DNA of 64,000 nucleotides from Pseudomonadales bacterium (GTDB lineage Bacteria > Pseudomonadota > Gammaproteobacteria > Pseudomonadales > Azotimanducaceae). Shown here one piece after another: positions 18,984 to 27,825 of this stretch. Position 1 is the first letter of the stretch. The number at the start of each line of letters is the position of its first letter. A program made the translations under genes and the position numbers. The notes below the pieces were generated by a model that saw only the letters and a list, made by a program, of their open reading frames with translations, had not been told where the DNA came from and did no database searches. The stretch covers positions 124,001-188,000 of the forward strand of contig JAEPOO010000003.1 in the NCBI GenBank assembly GCA_017642855.1, in the 5' to 3' direction.

Positions 18984-21359
18984 ATGAACACTGCAATCAG
19001 GTACCTTTTCTGGGCCATTCTGGCCTTCGGAAGTGCAACACTCATGGCACTTTCTGCGGCCTATCTCTATCTGAACCCCCAGATTCCCGAGACAAGTAGC
19101 TTCTCTAACGTCGCACTCAAGGCACCACTGCGTATCTACTCCGAAGATGGTCTTCTGATCCAGGAGTTCGGTGAACGGCTGACGCCTGTGACTTATGAGG
19201 AAATTCCAACCCTGTTCAAGCAGGCGCTGCTGAATACGGAGGATAAGCGCTTCTACCAGCACAGCGGTATCGATCTGGTCACGCTGGTGAATGCCACCTG
19301 GCAACTGGTTCGCAATCGAGGAGAGATCAGAACTGGTGCGTCGACGATTACCATGCAGCTGGTGAAGAACATTTCGGGTGACTCACAGGTCCGTTTTCTT
19401 CGCAAGTTCAAGGAAATGCTGCTCGCCATTAAAATCGAGCGTGAGCTGACAAAAGAAGAAATCCTCACGCTCTACCTCAACATGATCTCCTTCGGGAAAC
19501 ACTCATTCGGTATACAGGCTGCTGCTAACACCTACTACGGCAAAAACATCGATGCCTTAAACCTGGCGCAAATCGCCATGCTGGCCGGCATTCCAAAAGC
19601 GCCGGAGGCGGGCAACCCGGTAAACGGCCCGAAACGCGCCATCGACCGACGCAACCTGGTACTGCTGCGCATGTTGGAGCAGGGATCGATTTCACAGGCG
19701 GCCTATGACGAAGCAGTGGCACAGCCGATCACCGCAAAAGTTCATCGACGCCCTATCGAACTGCCGTCTTTATATGCGGCCGAGATGGTACGTAAGCGCT
19801 TACTTTCTGAGTTTGGCAGACAGGCCTACAATCAGGGAATGATTGCCCAAACAACGCTCAACAGCAGACAACAGATTGCTGCCGAAGAGGCCCTCATCAA
19901 GAAGCTCGTCGAATACGATCGACGACATGGTTATCGAGGACCTGAGTATCGGAGTATCCAGGGCACTGACGAGTATCTCGCCGCGCCCGAATACGGCTAC
20001 CCGTCAAACTGGCTCGAAACACTTGACGGTCTCAAGACCTTCGGTGACCAGCATCCGGCCATCGTGATTGGCGTCGAAGAACAAAGCATCCATATCCTCA
20101 CACAGGCCCTGGCACAACAAACCATCGAATGGGATGGTCTGCGTTGGGCAAGGCCCTACGAGACAGCGGATCGTCGAGGTCCACGACCGAAGACTGCCGG
20201 GGAGATCGTTGCTCCAGGTGATGTGATCCGTTATGAGGTGGATAAAGAGGGCATCCACACTCTCGGACAGGTGCCGGCCATCCAAGGGGCCATCGTTGCG
20301 CTGGATCCGCACGACGGCGCTATTCGTGCCATTGTTGGCGGCTTTGATTTCCGGGCTAAACAATTTAATCACGCCACGCAGGCGAAGCGTCAACCTGGCT
20401 CAAGCTTTAAACCCTTTTTCTACGCGGGCGCACTGGAGAACGGCCTGACCGCCGCTTCGATTTATAATGACGCGCCACTGGTTCTTCCTGGCGGCGAGCT
20501 GGAAGAAGTCTATCGACCCAAGAACTCCGGCGACAAATTTTACGGCAACATCCGTCTACGGGAGGCACTGTATCGCTCAATCAATCTCGTATCTATCCGT
20601 GTCATCCTCGACTACGGCGCAGACAATGCGGTGGACTATGTATCCAAGTTTGGCTTCGAAACCGACAACTTCCCGAGAGACCTGCAGCTGGCATTTGGTG
20701 GCGGGACCATCGCGCTTACGCCCATCGAGGTCGCAACAGGCTACGCAGCTTTTGCCAACGGCGGCTTCAAAGTAGAACCTTACCTGCTGCGTGAACTGGA
20801 CTCTATTAACAGCGATGTCATCTATCTGGCAGACCCAAAGGTCGCCTGTGGGGAAAACTGTCTCGGCCAGAATCGTGCGGATCGCATCATGGAACCCAGG
20901 GTCGCACATATTATGAATTCAATACTGTCGGATGCTATTCGAAAGGGCACCGGCACCAAAGCTATGAGAGCGCTGAAACGTGGCGATCTTAGAGGTAAAA
21001 CCGGAACTACCAATGATGCGGACCTCTGGTTTTCTGGTTACACACCAGACCTTGTTGCGACGACCTGGGCAGGTTTCAGCAATAACAGCCCGGTCGGGAA
21101 CCGGGAATGGGGGTCAACGACACCGATCGAGACATGGATCGAATTTATGGCCAAGGCACTGCCGGAAGAAGTTGATTCGAAACAACTACCCAGACCGAAT
21201 GGTATCGTTTCCGTAAAAATTGATCCGGAGACGGGATTGCGAACGGACCCGGCAGATCCGGATGGTATCTTCGAAATATTCCGCGAGGAGTTGGTGCCCG
21301 AGGAGGTGAAGCGGGCTTCAGATCCGGAGCAATCGGACATTACCCAGCAGATTTTTTAG
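18984..21359 (+). CDS. ponA: Penicillin-binding protein 1A, bifunctional peptidoglycan synthase
   Basis: The protein has 791 residues. It polymerises glycan strands and cross-links peptides in the periplasm. It has an N-terminal membrane anchor at ~7-28. The glycosyltransferase domain has EDKRFYQHSGID (catalytic Glu near 79) and GASTITMQLVKN. An OB-like insertion around 330-430 is typical of PBP1a. The transpeptidase has the SSFK tetrad (Ser near 473), SIN and KTGTT near 672. It is also called mrcA. It is divergent from the pil operon, as in Pseudomonas. Confidence 0.96.
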   Translation: MNTAIRYLFWAILAFGSATLMALSAAYLYLNPQIPETSSFSNVALKAPLRIYSEDGLLIQEFGERLTPVTYEEIPTLFKQALLNTEDKRFYQHSGIDLVTLVNATWQLVRNRGEIRTGASTITMQLVKNISGDSQVRFLRKFKEMLLAIKIERELTKEEILTLYLNMISFGKHSFGIQAAANTYYGKNIDALNLAQIAMLAGIPKAPEAGNPVNGPKRAIDRRNLVLLRMLEQGSISQAAYDEAVAQPITAKVHRRPIELPSLYAAEMVRKRLLSEFGRQAYNQGMIAQTTLNSRQQIAAEEALIKKLVEYDRRHGYRGPEYRSIQGTDEYLAAPEYGYPSNWLETLDGLKTFGDQHPAIVIGVEEQSIHILTQALAQQTIEWDGLRWARPYETADRRGPRPKTAGEIVAPGDVIRYEVDKEGIHTLGQVPAIQGAIVALDPHDGAIRAIVGGFDFRAKQFNHATQAKRQPGSSFKPFFYAGALENGLTAASIYNDAPLVLPGGELEEVYRPKNSGDKFYGNIRLREALYRSINLVSIRVILDYGADNAVDYVSKFGFETDNFPRDLQLAFGGGTIALTPIEVATGYAAFANGGFKVEPYLLRELDSINSDVIYLADPKVACGENCLGQNRADRIMEPRVAHIMNSILSDAIRKGTGTKAMRALKRGDLRGKTGTTNDADLWFSGYTPDLVATTWAGFSNNSPVGNREWGSTTPIETWIEFMAKALPEEVDSKQLPRPNGIVSVKIDPETGLRTDPADPDGIFEIFREELVPEEVKRASDPEQSDITQQIF

Positions 21360-21476
21360 CTGTTCACATCGTTGGTGGCATCACGAGACCTTTTCGAGCG
21401 TTAAGCTGAGATGCTTTCCTCGGAGAGAGCCAACCCGCGCTCCGCACCCCCGAGATCTAGATAGTGACAGGCGCCG

Positions 21477-21536
21477 CGGCGCGGGCAACACGAATCTGAG
21501 GCAAGAATCTGGAGTAACTGCTCGCGAAAACCAGAC
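21477..21536 (+). repeat. Dispersed intergenic repeat, copy B
   Basis: This is the second copy of the element at 5667-5727, in the same orientation, between the ponA end and the shared ponA/rpmE terminator. Shared blocks are CGGCGCGGGC, TCTGAGGC, AGAATCTGGA, ACTGCTCG and CCAGAC. A further short match (AGCTGAGAT) lies upstream of both copies but at different distances, so the boundaries are unclear. Confidence 0.65.
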
Positions 21537-21549
21537 GTAAACTACGGCC

Positions 21550-21579
21550 AAAAAAAAGGCGCCTGTTGGCGCCTTTTTT
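21550..21579. terminator. Bidirectional terminator between ponA and rpmE
   Basis: A GGCGCC/GGCGCC stem (21558-21563 and 21568-21573) with a TGTT loop is flanked by an A-run on the left and a T-run on the right. It can stop ponA from the left and rpmE from the right. Confidence 0.85.
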
Positions 21580-21593
21580 GTCGTCAGCATGCC

Positions 21594-21806
21594 TTACTTG
21601 GCACCGCCTCTGGCGAAACGCTTATTGAACCGGTCGATTCGGCCTGCAGAGTCGATCACTTTCTGCTTACCGGTGTAGAACGGATGACACTTTGAGCAGA
21701 CTTCCAGATGGATGTCTTCGCAAGTTGTCGATTTAGTCTTAATAACGTTGCCGCAGCTGCAAGTTGCTGTGATTTCCTGGTACTGCGGATGGATTTCGGC
21801 CTTCAT
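21594..21806 (-). CDS. rpmE: 50S ribosomal protein L31 (zinc-binding form)
   Basis: The protein has 70 residues. It carries the paired cysteines of the C+ zinc form (CSCGNVIKT and [11 protein letters not shown]). It is a surface protein of the large ribosomal subunit. It is a single gene, terminated at 21550-21579, and divergent from priA as in related genomes. Confidence 0.97.
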   Translation of the reverse strand: MKAEIHPQYQEITATCSCGNVIKTKSTTCEDIHLEVCSKCHPFYTGKQKVIDSAGRIDRFNKRFARGGAK

Positions 21807-21915
21807 GGTTGACTGCCCTGCTGATTTCAGAGGTGGCGCATGATACCAGAACAGTCACCTGAAACAAGTGGCATAATTAAGAAATTCGCCTTCTGCATCC
21901 CTATAATCCCACCCA

Positions 21916-24108
21916 ATGACCACCGAACCCAACTATGTCGCGGTCGCAGTCGCGACGCCGCTTCGACGCAGTTTCCACTATCGGATGCCCGCAGGGCTGC
22001 CAGGCAGAAGAGGCGCAAGAGTCAGGGTTCCCTTCGGCAATCGCACCCTGCTCGGGCTGATCACGGAAACAGACGCCACACCGGATATCGATCGATCTCG
22101 GATCAAAGAAATCCTGGAGATCTTGCCCGAAGAGGGCGACCTCCCCGAACCCATCCTGAAACTTTGCCTCTGGGCTTCAGACTACTACCAACACCCCATC
22201 GGCGAGGTGATTTCAACCGCGCAACCTAATCAACTGAGGAGAGGCGAAAGTCCTCTGGACCCGATAGAGTCTCTCACCCTCACCGATCGGGGCAGATCAG
22301 TTGATATCGAGTCTCTGAGACGTGCACCGGCACAACGGAGGCTATTCGAGATTCTTCAAAAAGGATCCAATACTCGGAGCAACCTGAGTCTGCTTGATGT
22401 TTCCGCTCAGACCATTCGCGTGCTGATCGACAAAAACTGGGCGACCTGGCAGAGCAACAATCCGTCGGAGGCGACCCCATTCAGTCTTGGTGAAGTCAGC
22501 TATGGGGACATCGAGCTGACCGGAGAGCAATCAGATCTGCTGCAACAAATCGAAGCGCGCTCCAGCAACGTCCCGCTTCTGCTTCATGGCGTCACCGGCA
22601 GCGGCAAAACCGAGATCTATCTCCGGATGATCGAAGCAGCTTTGAAACAGGGTAAACAGGCGCTGGTACTGGTACCGGAGATTGGACTGACACCACAAAC
22701 GATCAATCGATTTAGAAACCGGTTCAATACCGAGATCAGCGTCATGCATTCAGGCCTGACTGATCGGGAAAGAGCACTGAGTTGGTGGCGCGCGAATGAA
22801 GGTATGACCGGCATCATCCTGGGCACCCGGTCAGCTGTCTTTACACCATTGAAGCGCCCCGGTGTTTTCATCGTGGATGAAGAACACGACGCTTCATACA
22901 AACAGCAGGATGGATTTCGTTACAGCGCGAGAGATCTTGCGGTGCTACGAGGACAGTTTGAGAAGGCGCCAGTGCTGCTTGGATCCGCGACACCTTCCCT
23001 CGAGAGTTTGCACAACGGAGCAACTGGCAAGTACGAGTTACTGCGGCTAACCAAACGACCGCCAGGGGTGAAACCAGAAACCTATGAACTGCTGGACACT
23101 CGTCATCTCGAGGTTCGTGATGGCTTTACCCGTGCTCTCAAATCGAGGATCAAGACTGCGCTCACGAAGGGCGAGCAGGTTCTGGTCTTCATCAATCGGC
23201 GCGGCTTCGCGCCCGTTATGATGTGCAACGACTGCGGCTGGATCGCACACTGCCGGAGATGTGATGCAAAGCTGACCTATCATCTCAACACCAACACACT
23301 CGTCTGCCACCACTGCGGCAGCCTCTCGCACAACATCGTCAGCTGCCAGTCATGTAACAGTCAGAGCGTCGTGGCTATCGGTGTCGGCACCCAGCGGGTG
23401 GAGCAAACACTGAACAACCTCTTCCCTGACTATCCAGTTCATCGGGTCGATCGTGATTCAACCCGACGCAAGGGATCGCTGGAGGATACACTCGAAGAGA
23501 TCAACAAAGGAGAGCCGGCAATACTTGTGGGTACCCAGCTGCTCGCAAAAGGACATCATTTCCCCAATGTCACGCTGGTGGCAATCCTGGATGTGGATTC
23601 AGGTTTCTACTCTGCAGACTTCCGCGCCGTCGAAAAACTCGGCCAGATGCTTTTACAGGTCGGCGGACGGGCTGGACGTGCAGACAAACCAGGCACCGTT
23701 CTTATTCAAACTGCGTTTGCGACAAATCCCCTGCTCACTCAGCTGGTCAACACGGGATACGCGGACTTCGCTGCTGAATTGCTTTCAGAGAGAGCAGAAG
23801 CAGAACTGCCACCCTATACTTTTCAAGCCATCATTCGCGCTGAAGCAACCGAATCCTCAACCGCTCGTGAATTTCTTTCACTGATTGAAAAGAAAGCACC
23901 AAAGCGCGACTCTGTAGAGTTGTTAGGCCCAATACCGGCCATCATGGAAAAACGAGCCGGCCGATTCCGGCAGATGCTCATCGTAGCCGCACCAAGACGT
24001 GCCCTTATTCACAAAGCGATCGAGAACGTGATCTCCATCGCGGAAAATCTGCCAGAGGCCTCCAAGGTTCGATGGTCAATTGATGTCGATCCCATCGATC
24101 TTTTTTGA
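21916..24108 (+). CDS. priA: Primosomal replication restart helicase
   Basis: The protein has 730 residues, full length. It reloads the replisome at stalled forks. It has an N-terminal 3'-OH-binding domain (~1-100) and a helicase core with Walker A GVTGSGKTEIY near 222-232 and the box DEEHDASYKQ. Zinc-binding cysteines stand in pairs (CNDCGW, HCRRCDAK, CHHCGS, SCQSC) in the 435-485 region, and helicase motif VI lies around QVGGRAGRADKPG. argS, which often lies between priA and the SPOR gene in Pseudomonas, is absent here. Confidence 0.97.
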   Translation: MTTEPNYVAVAVATPLRRSFHYRMPAGLPGRRGARVRVPFGNRTLLGLITETDATPDIDRSRIKEILEILPEEGDLPEPILKLCLWASDYYQHPIGEVISTAQPNQLRRGESPLDPIESLTLTDRGRSVDIESLRRAPAQRRLFEILQKGSNTRSNLSLLDVSAQTIRVLIDKNWATWQSNNPSEATPFSLGEVSYGDIELTGEQSDLLQQIEARSSNVPLLLHGVTGSGKTEIYLRMIEAALKQGKQALVLVPEIGLTPQTINRFRNRFNTEISVMHSGLTDRERALSWWRANEGMTGIILGTRSAVFTPLKRPGVFIVDEEHDASYKQQDGFRYSARDLAVLRGQFEKAPVLLGSATPSLESLHNGATGKYELLRLTKRPPGVKPETYELLDTRHLEVRDGFTRALKSRIKTALTKGEQVLVFINRRGFAPVMMCNDCGWIAHCRRCDAKLTYHLNTNTLVCHHCGSLSHNIVSCQSCNSQSVVAIGVGTQRVEQTLNNLFPDYPVHRVDRDSTRRKGSLEDTLEEINKGEPAILVGTQLLAKGHHFPNVTLVAILDVDSGFYSADFRAVEKLGQMLLQVGGRAGRADKPGTVLIQTAFATNPLLTQLVNTGYADFAAELLSERAEAELPPYTFQAIIRAEATESSTAREFLSLIEKKAPKRDSVELLGPIPAIMEKRAGRFRQMLIVAAPRRALIHKAIENVISIAENLPEASKVRWSIDVDPIDLF

Positions 24109-24164
24109 TTTATCAGGACAGGTGGATAACATAGTTTTCTCGATTTACCGCCGGACCTTCCGCG

Positions 24165-24701
24165 TTGACTCAGGATTTCGCAAAAAAACCTCGTAGCGAG
24201 CCACCACCGCCACCACCTAGTGGCAATATACATTGGTTCCTGGGCGGGTTTATTTCTGGCAGTTTTCTCGCCTTTTTGGCAAGCCTGTGGTTTCTCGTAC
24301 CGGAAGGTACAGCACCAACAACGGCAGATATTCCAAAACCAAGCGGTTTAGAAGATTCCGTCGTCGAGGAAATGCAGTGGGACTTCTATGAGATCTTTCC
24401 AAAAACTGAGGTTCCTGTTGTTGAGGAGTACACAGAAAGCGGAGATAAGATTGTCGTCGAAAATTTTCGCTGGATTCTACAGGCTGGATCTTTCCAGGAT
24501 CCTAACGATGCAGACGAACAACGAGCCAGCTTGATCCTACTGGGGCTGGACGTGCAAACACAATCCGTGAAAGTGTCCGGAGACAAGTGGTACCGGGTGA
24601 TTGTCGGCCCATTCGATTCAGAGCTGGAGCGCAATCGAGCCCAGGATAAGCTCGCCCAGGCGGAGATACCTTCCATGGCGGTGAAGATCCCTAAAACCTG
24701 A
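24165..24701 (+). CDS. SPOR-domain membrane protein (FtsN-like)
   Basis: The protein has 178 residues from a TTG at 24165; no ATG or GTG is nearer. It has a short cytoplasmic tail with a six-proline run, one membrane helix at ~25-47 (FISGSFLAFLASLWFLVP), an acidic linker, and a SPOR domain at ~100-178 (WILQAGSFQDPNDADEQRA, VIVGPFDSELERNRAQDKL) that binds denuded glycan strands at the septum. It probably belongs to the FtsN-like cell-division proteins found at this place beside hslVU. The -35 element of the hslV heat-shock promoter starts one base past its stop. Confidence 0.82.
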   Translation: MTQDFAKKPRSEPPPPPPSGNIHWFLGGFISGSFLAFLASLWFLVPEGTAPTTADIPKPSGLEDSVVEEMQWDFYEIFPKTEVPVVEEYTESGDKIVVENFRWILQAGSFQDPNDADEQRASLILLGLDVQTQSVKVSGDKWYRVIVGPFDSELERNRAQDKLAQAEIPSMAVKIPKT

Positions 24702-24730
24702 CTTGAAATCGGCGAGCTCAGCCCCCATCT
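24702..24730 (+). promoter_or_regulatory. Heat-shock (sigma-32) promoter of hslVU
   Basis: CTTGAAA at 24702-24708, a 14-base spacer, then CCCCATCT at 24723-24730. This matches the sigma-32 consensus at every conserved position. It lies about 33 bases before the hslV start, giving a very short leader, so the protease operon should be heat-induced by RpoH. Confidence 0.85.
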
Positions 24731-24762
24731 CTTAATCATCCCGCTCGAATAAGGCAATTCCA

Positions 24763-25302
24763 TTGGAACAGTTTGAAGGCACAACGATCCTGTCTGTGCG
24801 CAGGAACAACTCCGTCGTCGTCGGTGGAGACGGCCAGGTCACCATGGGTGACACCGTCATGAAGGCCAATGCTCGGAAAGTACGTCGCCTATACAAGGAC
24901 GCCGTCATTGCAGGCTTCGCGGGTGCGACCGCAGACGGTTTTACTCTGGTCGAACGCTTTGAAGGCCAACTCGAAAAACATCAGGGCAATCTCGTGCTTG
25001 CCGCGGTTGAGCTGGCCAAGGACTGGCGTACAGATCGCGCTTTACGTCATCTGGAAGCACTTCTGGTTGTTGCCGACAAAGACAATTCTCTGATCATCAC
25101 AGGTAACGGCGATGTCGTTGAGCCGAACGACGGGATCATGGCCATCGGCTCAGGCGGCCAGTACGCAAAATCTGCCGCACTCGCCTTGCTGAACAACACC
25201 GAGCTTTCAGCCAGGGATATCGTGGAACAGAGTCTCGCCATTGCCGGCGATATCTGCATTTACACGAATCACGAAAGAACCATCGAAGAAATTACTATTT
25301 AA
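24763..25302 (+). CDS. hslV: ATP-dependent protease subunit HslV
   Basis: The protein has 179 residues and is the proteolytic ring of HslUV (ClpQY). The start is TTG at 24763, with AAGG upstream. Unlike E. coli, where the nucleophilic Thr follows the initiator Met, six residues (M-E-Q-F-E-G) precede the first Thr of TTILSVRR, so Thr7 must be freed by processing. Other family marks are [32 protein letters not shown] and GSGGQYA. It is followed by hslU after 9 bases. Confidence 0.96.
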   Translation: MEQFEGTTILSVRRNNSVVVGGDGQVTMGDTVMKANARKVRRLYKDAVIAGFAGATADGFTLVERFEGQLEKHQGNLVLAAVELAKDWRTDRALRHLEALLVVADKDNSLIITGNGDVVEPNDGIMAIGSGGQYAKSAALALLNNTELSARDIVEQSLAIAGDICIYTNHERTIEEITI

Positions 25303-25311
25303 GGGAGACTC

Positions 25312-26634
25312 ATGTCGAACATGACCCCAAGAGAGATCGTGCACGATCTCGACAAACACATCATTGGTCAGGATGACGCAAAGCGCGCCGTGGCTATCGC
25401 GCTCAGAAATCGCTGGCGACGGATGCAACTCGACGAGGAGTTACGCGCAGAAATCTCGCCAAAGAACATCCTTATGATCGGACCAACTGGCGTGGGCAAG
25501 ACCGAGATTGCCAGACGCCTCGCAAAACTCGCGGGTGCGCCATTCATCAAAGTAGAAGCCACCAAGTTCACAGAAGTTGGTTACGTTGGACGTGACGTTG
25601 AATCCATCATTCGAGACCTTGCCGAAGCCGCAGTGAAGATGCTACGGGATCGTCAGATGCAACAGGCGGAACCTCGTGCTTTTGAGGCTGCGGAAGAGAG
25701 AATTCTCGACGCGCTTCTGCCACCTGCTCGTGATTCAGAAGAGACCGAATCCAACACCCGACAGCGCTTCCGTAAAAAGCTTCGAGAAGGCGATCTGGAC
25801 GATCGGGAAATCGACGTCGAACTGGAGGCTGCTGCTGTTGGTGTCGAAATCATGGCTCCACCCGGCATGGAAGAGATGACAAGCCAACTGCAGAACATGT
25901 TTTCTTCCATGGCGCCCGGAAAAACGAAATCAAAGAAGCTGAAAGTAAAAGACGCACTTAAAAAATTAACCGACGAAGAAGCCGCACGGCTGGTTAACGA
26001 AGACGAACTAAGGTCCGAAGCAGTCCAGGCTGTTGAAGAAACAGGCATCGTCTTCATCGATGAAATGGACAAAATCGCGAAACGCCAGGAAACCGGTGGC
26101 GCTGATGTGTCCCGGGAAGGTGTCCAGCGAGATCTGCTACCACTGATTGAAGGCAGCAACGTCTCTACCAAGTACGGCATGATCAAAACCGACCACATTC
26201 TGTTCATCGCATCCGGTGCTTTCCATCTGTCAAAACCCTCCGACCTGATCCCTGAGCTTCAGGGTCGACTGCCTATCCGTGTTGAATTAAATGCGCTCAA
26301 CATCGAAGACTTTGAACGCATCCTGAAGGAACCTGATGCTTCACTGGTAGAGCAATACCAGGCATTAATGCACACCGAAGGATTGAAGCTGGCATTCGAA
26401 GATACGGCTCTCCATCGCATCGCAGAGATCGCCTGGCAGGTGAATGAGCAAACAGAGAACATTGGTGCACGCCGACTTCATACGGTCATGGAGAGACTTC
26501 TGGAAGAACTGTCTTTTGATGCGACCGATGTGGCCAGCCGGAACGATGGCCAGGTGATCGTCGATGTAGACTATGTCAATCAACATCTGGAGAACCTGGC
26601 AGGCGACAGCGATCTATCGAGATATATTCTGTGA
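25312..26634 (+). CDS. hslU: ATP-dependent unfoldase HslU
   Basis: The protein has 440 residues. It is the AAA+ ring that unfolds substrates and feeds HslV. Motifs are [16 protein letters not shown], Walker [11 protein letters not shown] near residue 60, the family-specific I-domain (~110-240), Walker [10 protein letters not shown] near 245, and the C-terminal tail (SRYIL) that docks into HslV. The stop overlaps the next start by four bases. Confidence 0.97.
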   Translation: MSNMTPREIVHDLDKHIIGQDDAKRAVAIALRNRWRRMQLDEELRAEISPKNILMIGPTGVGKTEIARRLAKLAGAPFIKVEATKFTEVGYVGRDVESIIRDLAEAAVKMLRDRQMQQAEPRAFEAAEERILDALLPPARDSEETESNTRQRFRKKLREGDLDDREIDVELEAAAVGVEIMAPPGMEEMTSQLQNMFSSMAPGKTKSKKLKVKDALKKLTDEEAARLVNEDELRSEAVQAVEETGIVFIDEMDKIAKRQETGGADVSREGVQRDLLPLIEGSNVSTKYGMIKTDHILFIASGAFHLSKPSDLIPELQGRLPIRVELNALNIEDFERILKEPDASLVEQYQALMHTEGLKLAFEDTALHRIAEIAWQVNEQTENIGARRLHTVMERLLEELSFDATDVASRNDGQVIVDVDYVNQHLENLAGDSDLSRYIL

Positions 26635-27002
26635 GTCGACCTAGAGAAATCAATGTTCACAAAAAGTCGGCTATCCTCGAACTTGTCTATGAGGATGGCA
26701 GCTCACACTCGCTGACTGCGGAATACCTCAGAGTTTTTTCACCGTCAGCAGAGGTCCAGGGACACGGTCCAGGGGAATCCGTCCTGCAGTTTGGAAAGAA
26801 GGACGTGCAGTTTCTCGACTTCGAGCCTCAGGGCAACTACGCCATCAAGATCGTTTTCTCTGACGGCCACGACTCCGGCATCTACAGCTGGGCCTATCTG
26901 GCCAAACTCGGCACAGACTACAAAGCAAACTGGTCAGGTTATCTGGAAGCGCTGGAAGCTGCGGGAAAGCGCCGAGAGCCGCAGTTCATCGCCCTTTCCT
27001 GA
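26631..27002 (+). CDS. DUF971 family protein
   Basis: The protein has 123 residues from a GTG overlapping the hslU stop by four bases. It matches the small DUF971 domain also found at the N-terminus of gamma-butyrobetaine hydroxylases ([19 protein letters not shown], then [21 protein letters not shown]). Free-standing members sit next to hslU in many gammaproteobacteria; their role is not established. The four-base overlap suggests it is co-expressed under the heat-shock promoter. Confidence 0.85.
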   Translation: MSRPREINVHKKSAILELVYEDGSSHSLTAEYLRVFSPSAEVQGHGPGESVLQFGKKDVQFLDFEPQGNYAIKIVFSDGHDSGIYSWAYLAKLGTDYKANWSGYLEALEAAGKRREPQFIALS

Positions 27003-27069
27003 CCCTTTAAAAGCTCTGGGCAATCCTGAGTTACAATAGATGCTCCTTTAAAAATCGATACGCAGCGCA

Positions 27070-27825
27070 ATGAGCAGCGACTCTGAAGAAAATACCCACT
27101 TCGGGTTTAAGAGCATCCCCAGATCGGAGAAATCAGCGAGGGTCGCTGACGTCTTCCATTCGGTCGCCGAACGATACGACGTGATGAACGATCTGATGTC
27201 ACTGGGCACCCATCGCGTCATGAAACAAATGACGGCAAACGCTACTCACGCGAGACCCGGACACACCGTCCTCGACCTGGCAGGCGGCACCGGTGATATG
27301 GCGGTCATACTGGCCGAGTATGTCGGGCGCGAAGGCCAGGTCTGTATCTGCGATATCAACGGCAGCATGCTCGTGGAAGGCAGAAACAAACTGCTGAATC
27401 GCGGCATTATTGGTAACGTCACCTACGTTCAAGCCGATGGCGAACATCTGCCCTTTCCCGCGGAATCGTTTAACGCCATCACCATTGCCTTCGGGCTCAG
27501 GAACTTCACAGACAAAGATGCAGCACTGCGGTCCATGCACCGGGTCCTGAAACCAGGTGGCAAGCTGGTCGTGCTTGAATTCTCAAAACCAAGAAATGAA
27601 TTCCTGAAAAACGCCTACAAAGGCTTTAACAGCCTGTGGCCCAAAGTTGGAAAGATGGTCACCGGCGATTCTGATAGCTATCAGTACCTGGTGGAATCCA
27701 TCGAAATGCACCCTGATCAGGAAACACTTGCAGGCATGATCGAAGAAGCCGGCTTCAGTCGGGTACGCGTGCAGGATCTCGTCGGCGGTGTGGCCGCAAT
27801 CCACGAGGGCATCAAACCCAGATGA
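27070..27825 (+). CDS. ubiE: Ubiquinone/menaquinone biosynthesis C-methyltransferase
   Basis: The protein has 251 residues. It methylates the quinone ring with SAM. It shows the FHSVAERYDVMNDLMS opening, the SAM-binding VLDLAGGTGDM near 72, the ITIAFGLRNF motif, and the C-terminal GGVAAIHEG. It overlaps ubiB by four bases. ubiJ, which normally stands between these two genes, is missing. Confidence 0.97.
   Translation: MSSDSEENTHFGFKSIPRSEKSARVADVFHSVAERYDVMNDLMSLGTHRVMKQMTANATHARPGHTVLDLAGGTGDMAVILAEYVGREGQVCICDINGSMLVEGRNKLLNRGIIGNVTYVQADGEHLPFPAESFNAITIAFGLRNFTDKDAALRSMHRVLKPGGKLVVLEFSKPRNEFLKNAYKGFNSLWPKVGKMVTGDSDSYQYLVESIEMHPDQETLAGMIEEAGFSRVRVQDLVGGVAAIHEGIKPR

Noticed and set aside
21381..21590. 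Minus-strand frame of 69 codons beside rpmE
   Set aside because: It crosses the bidirectional terminator and the dispersed repeat; its product has no family look.
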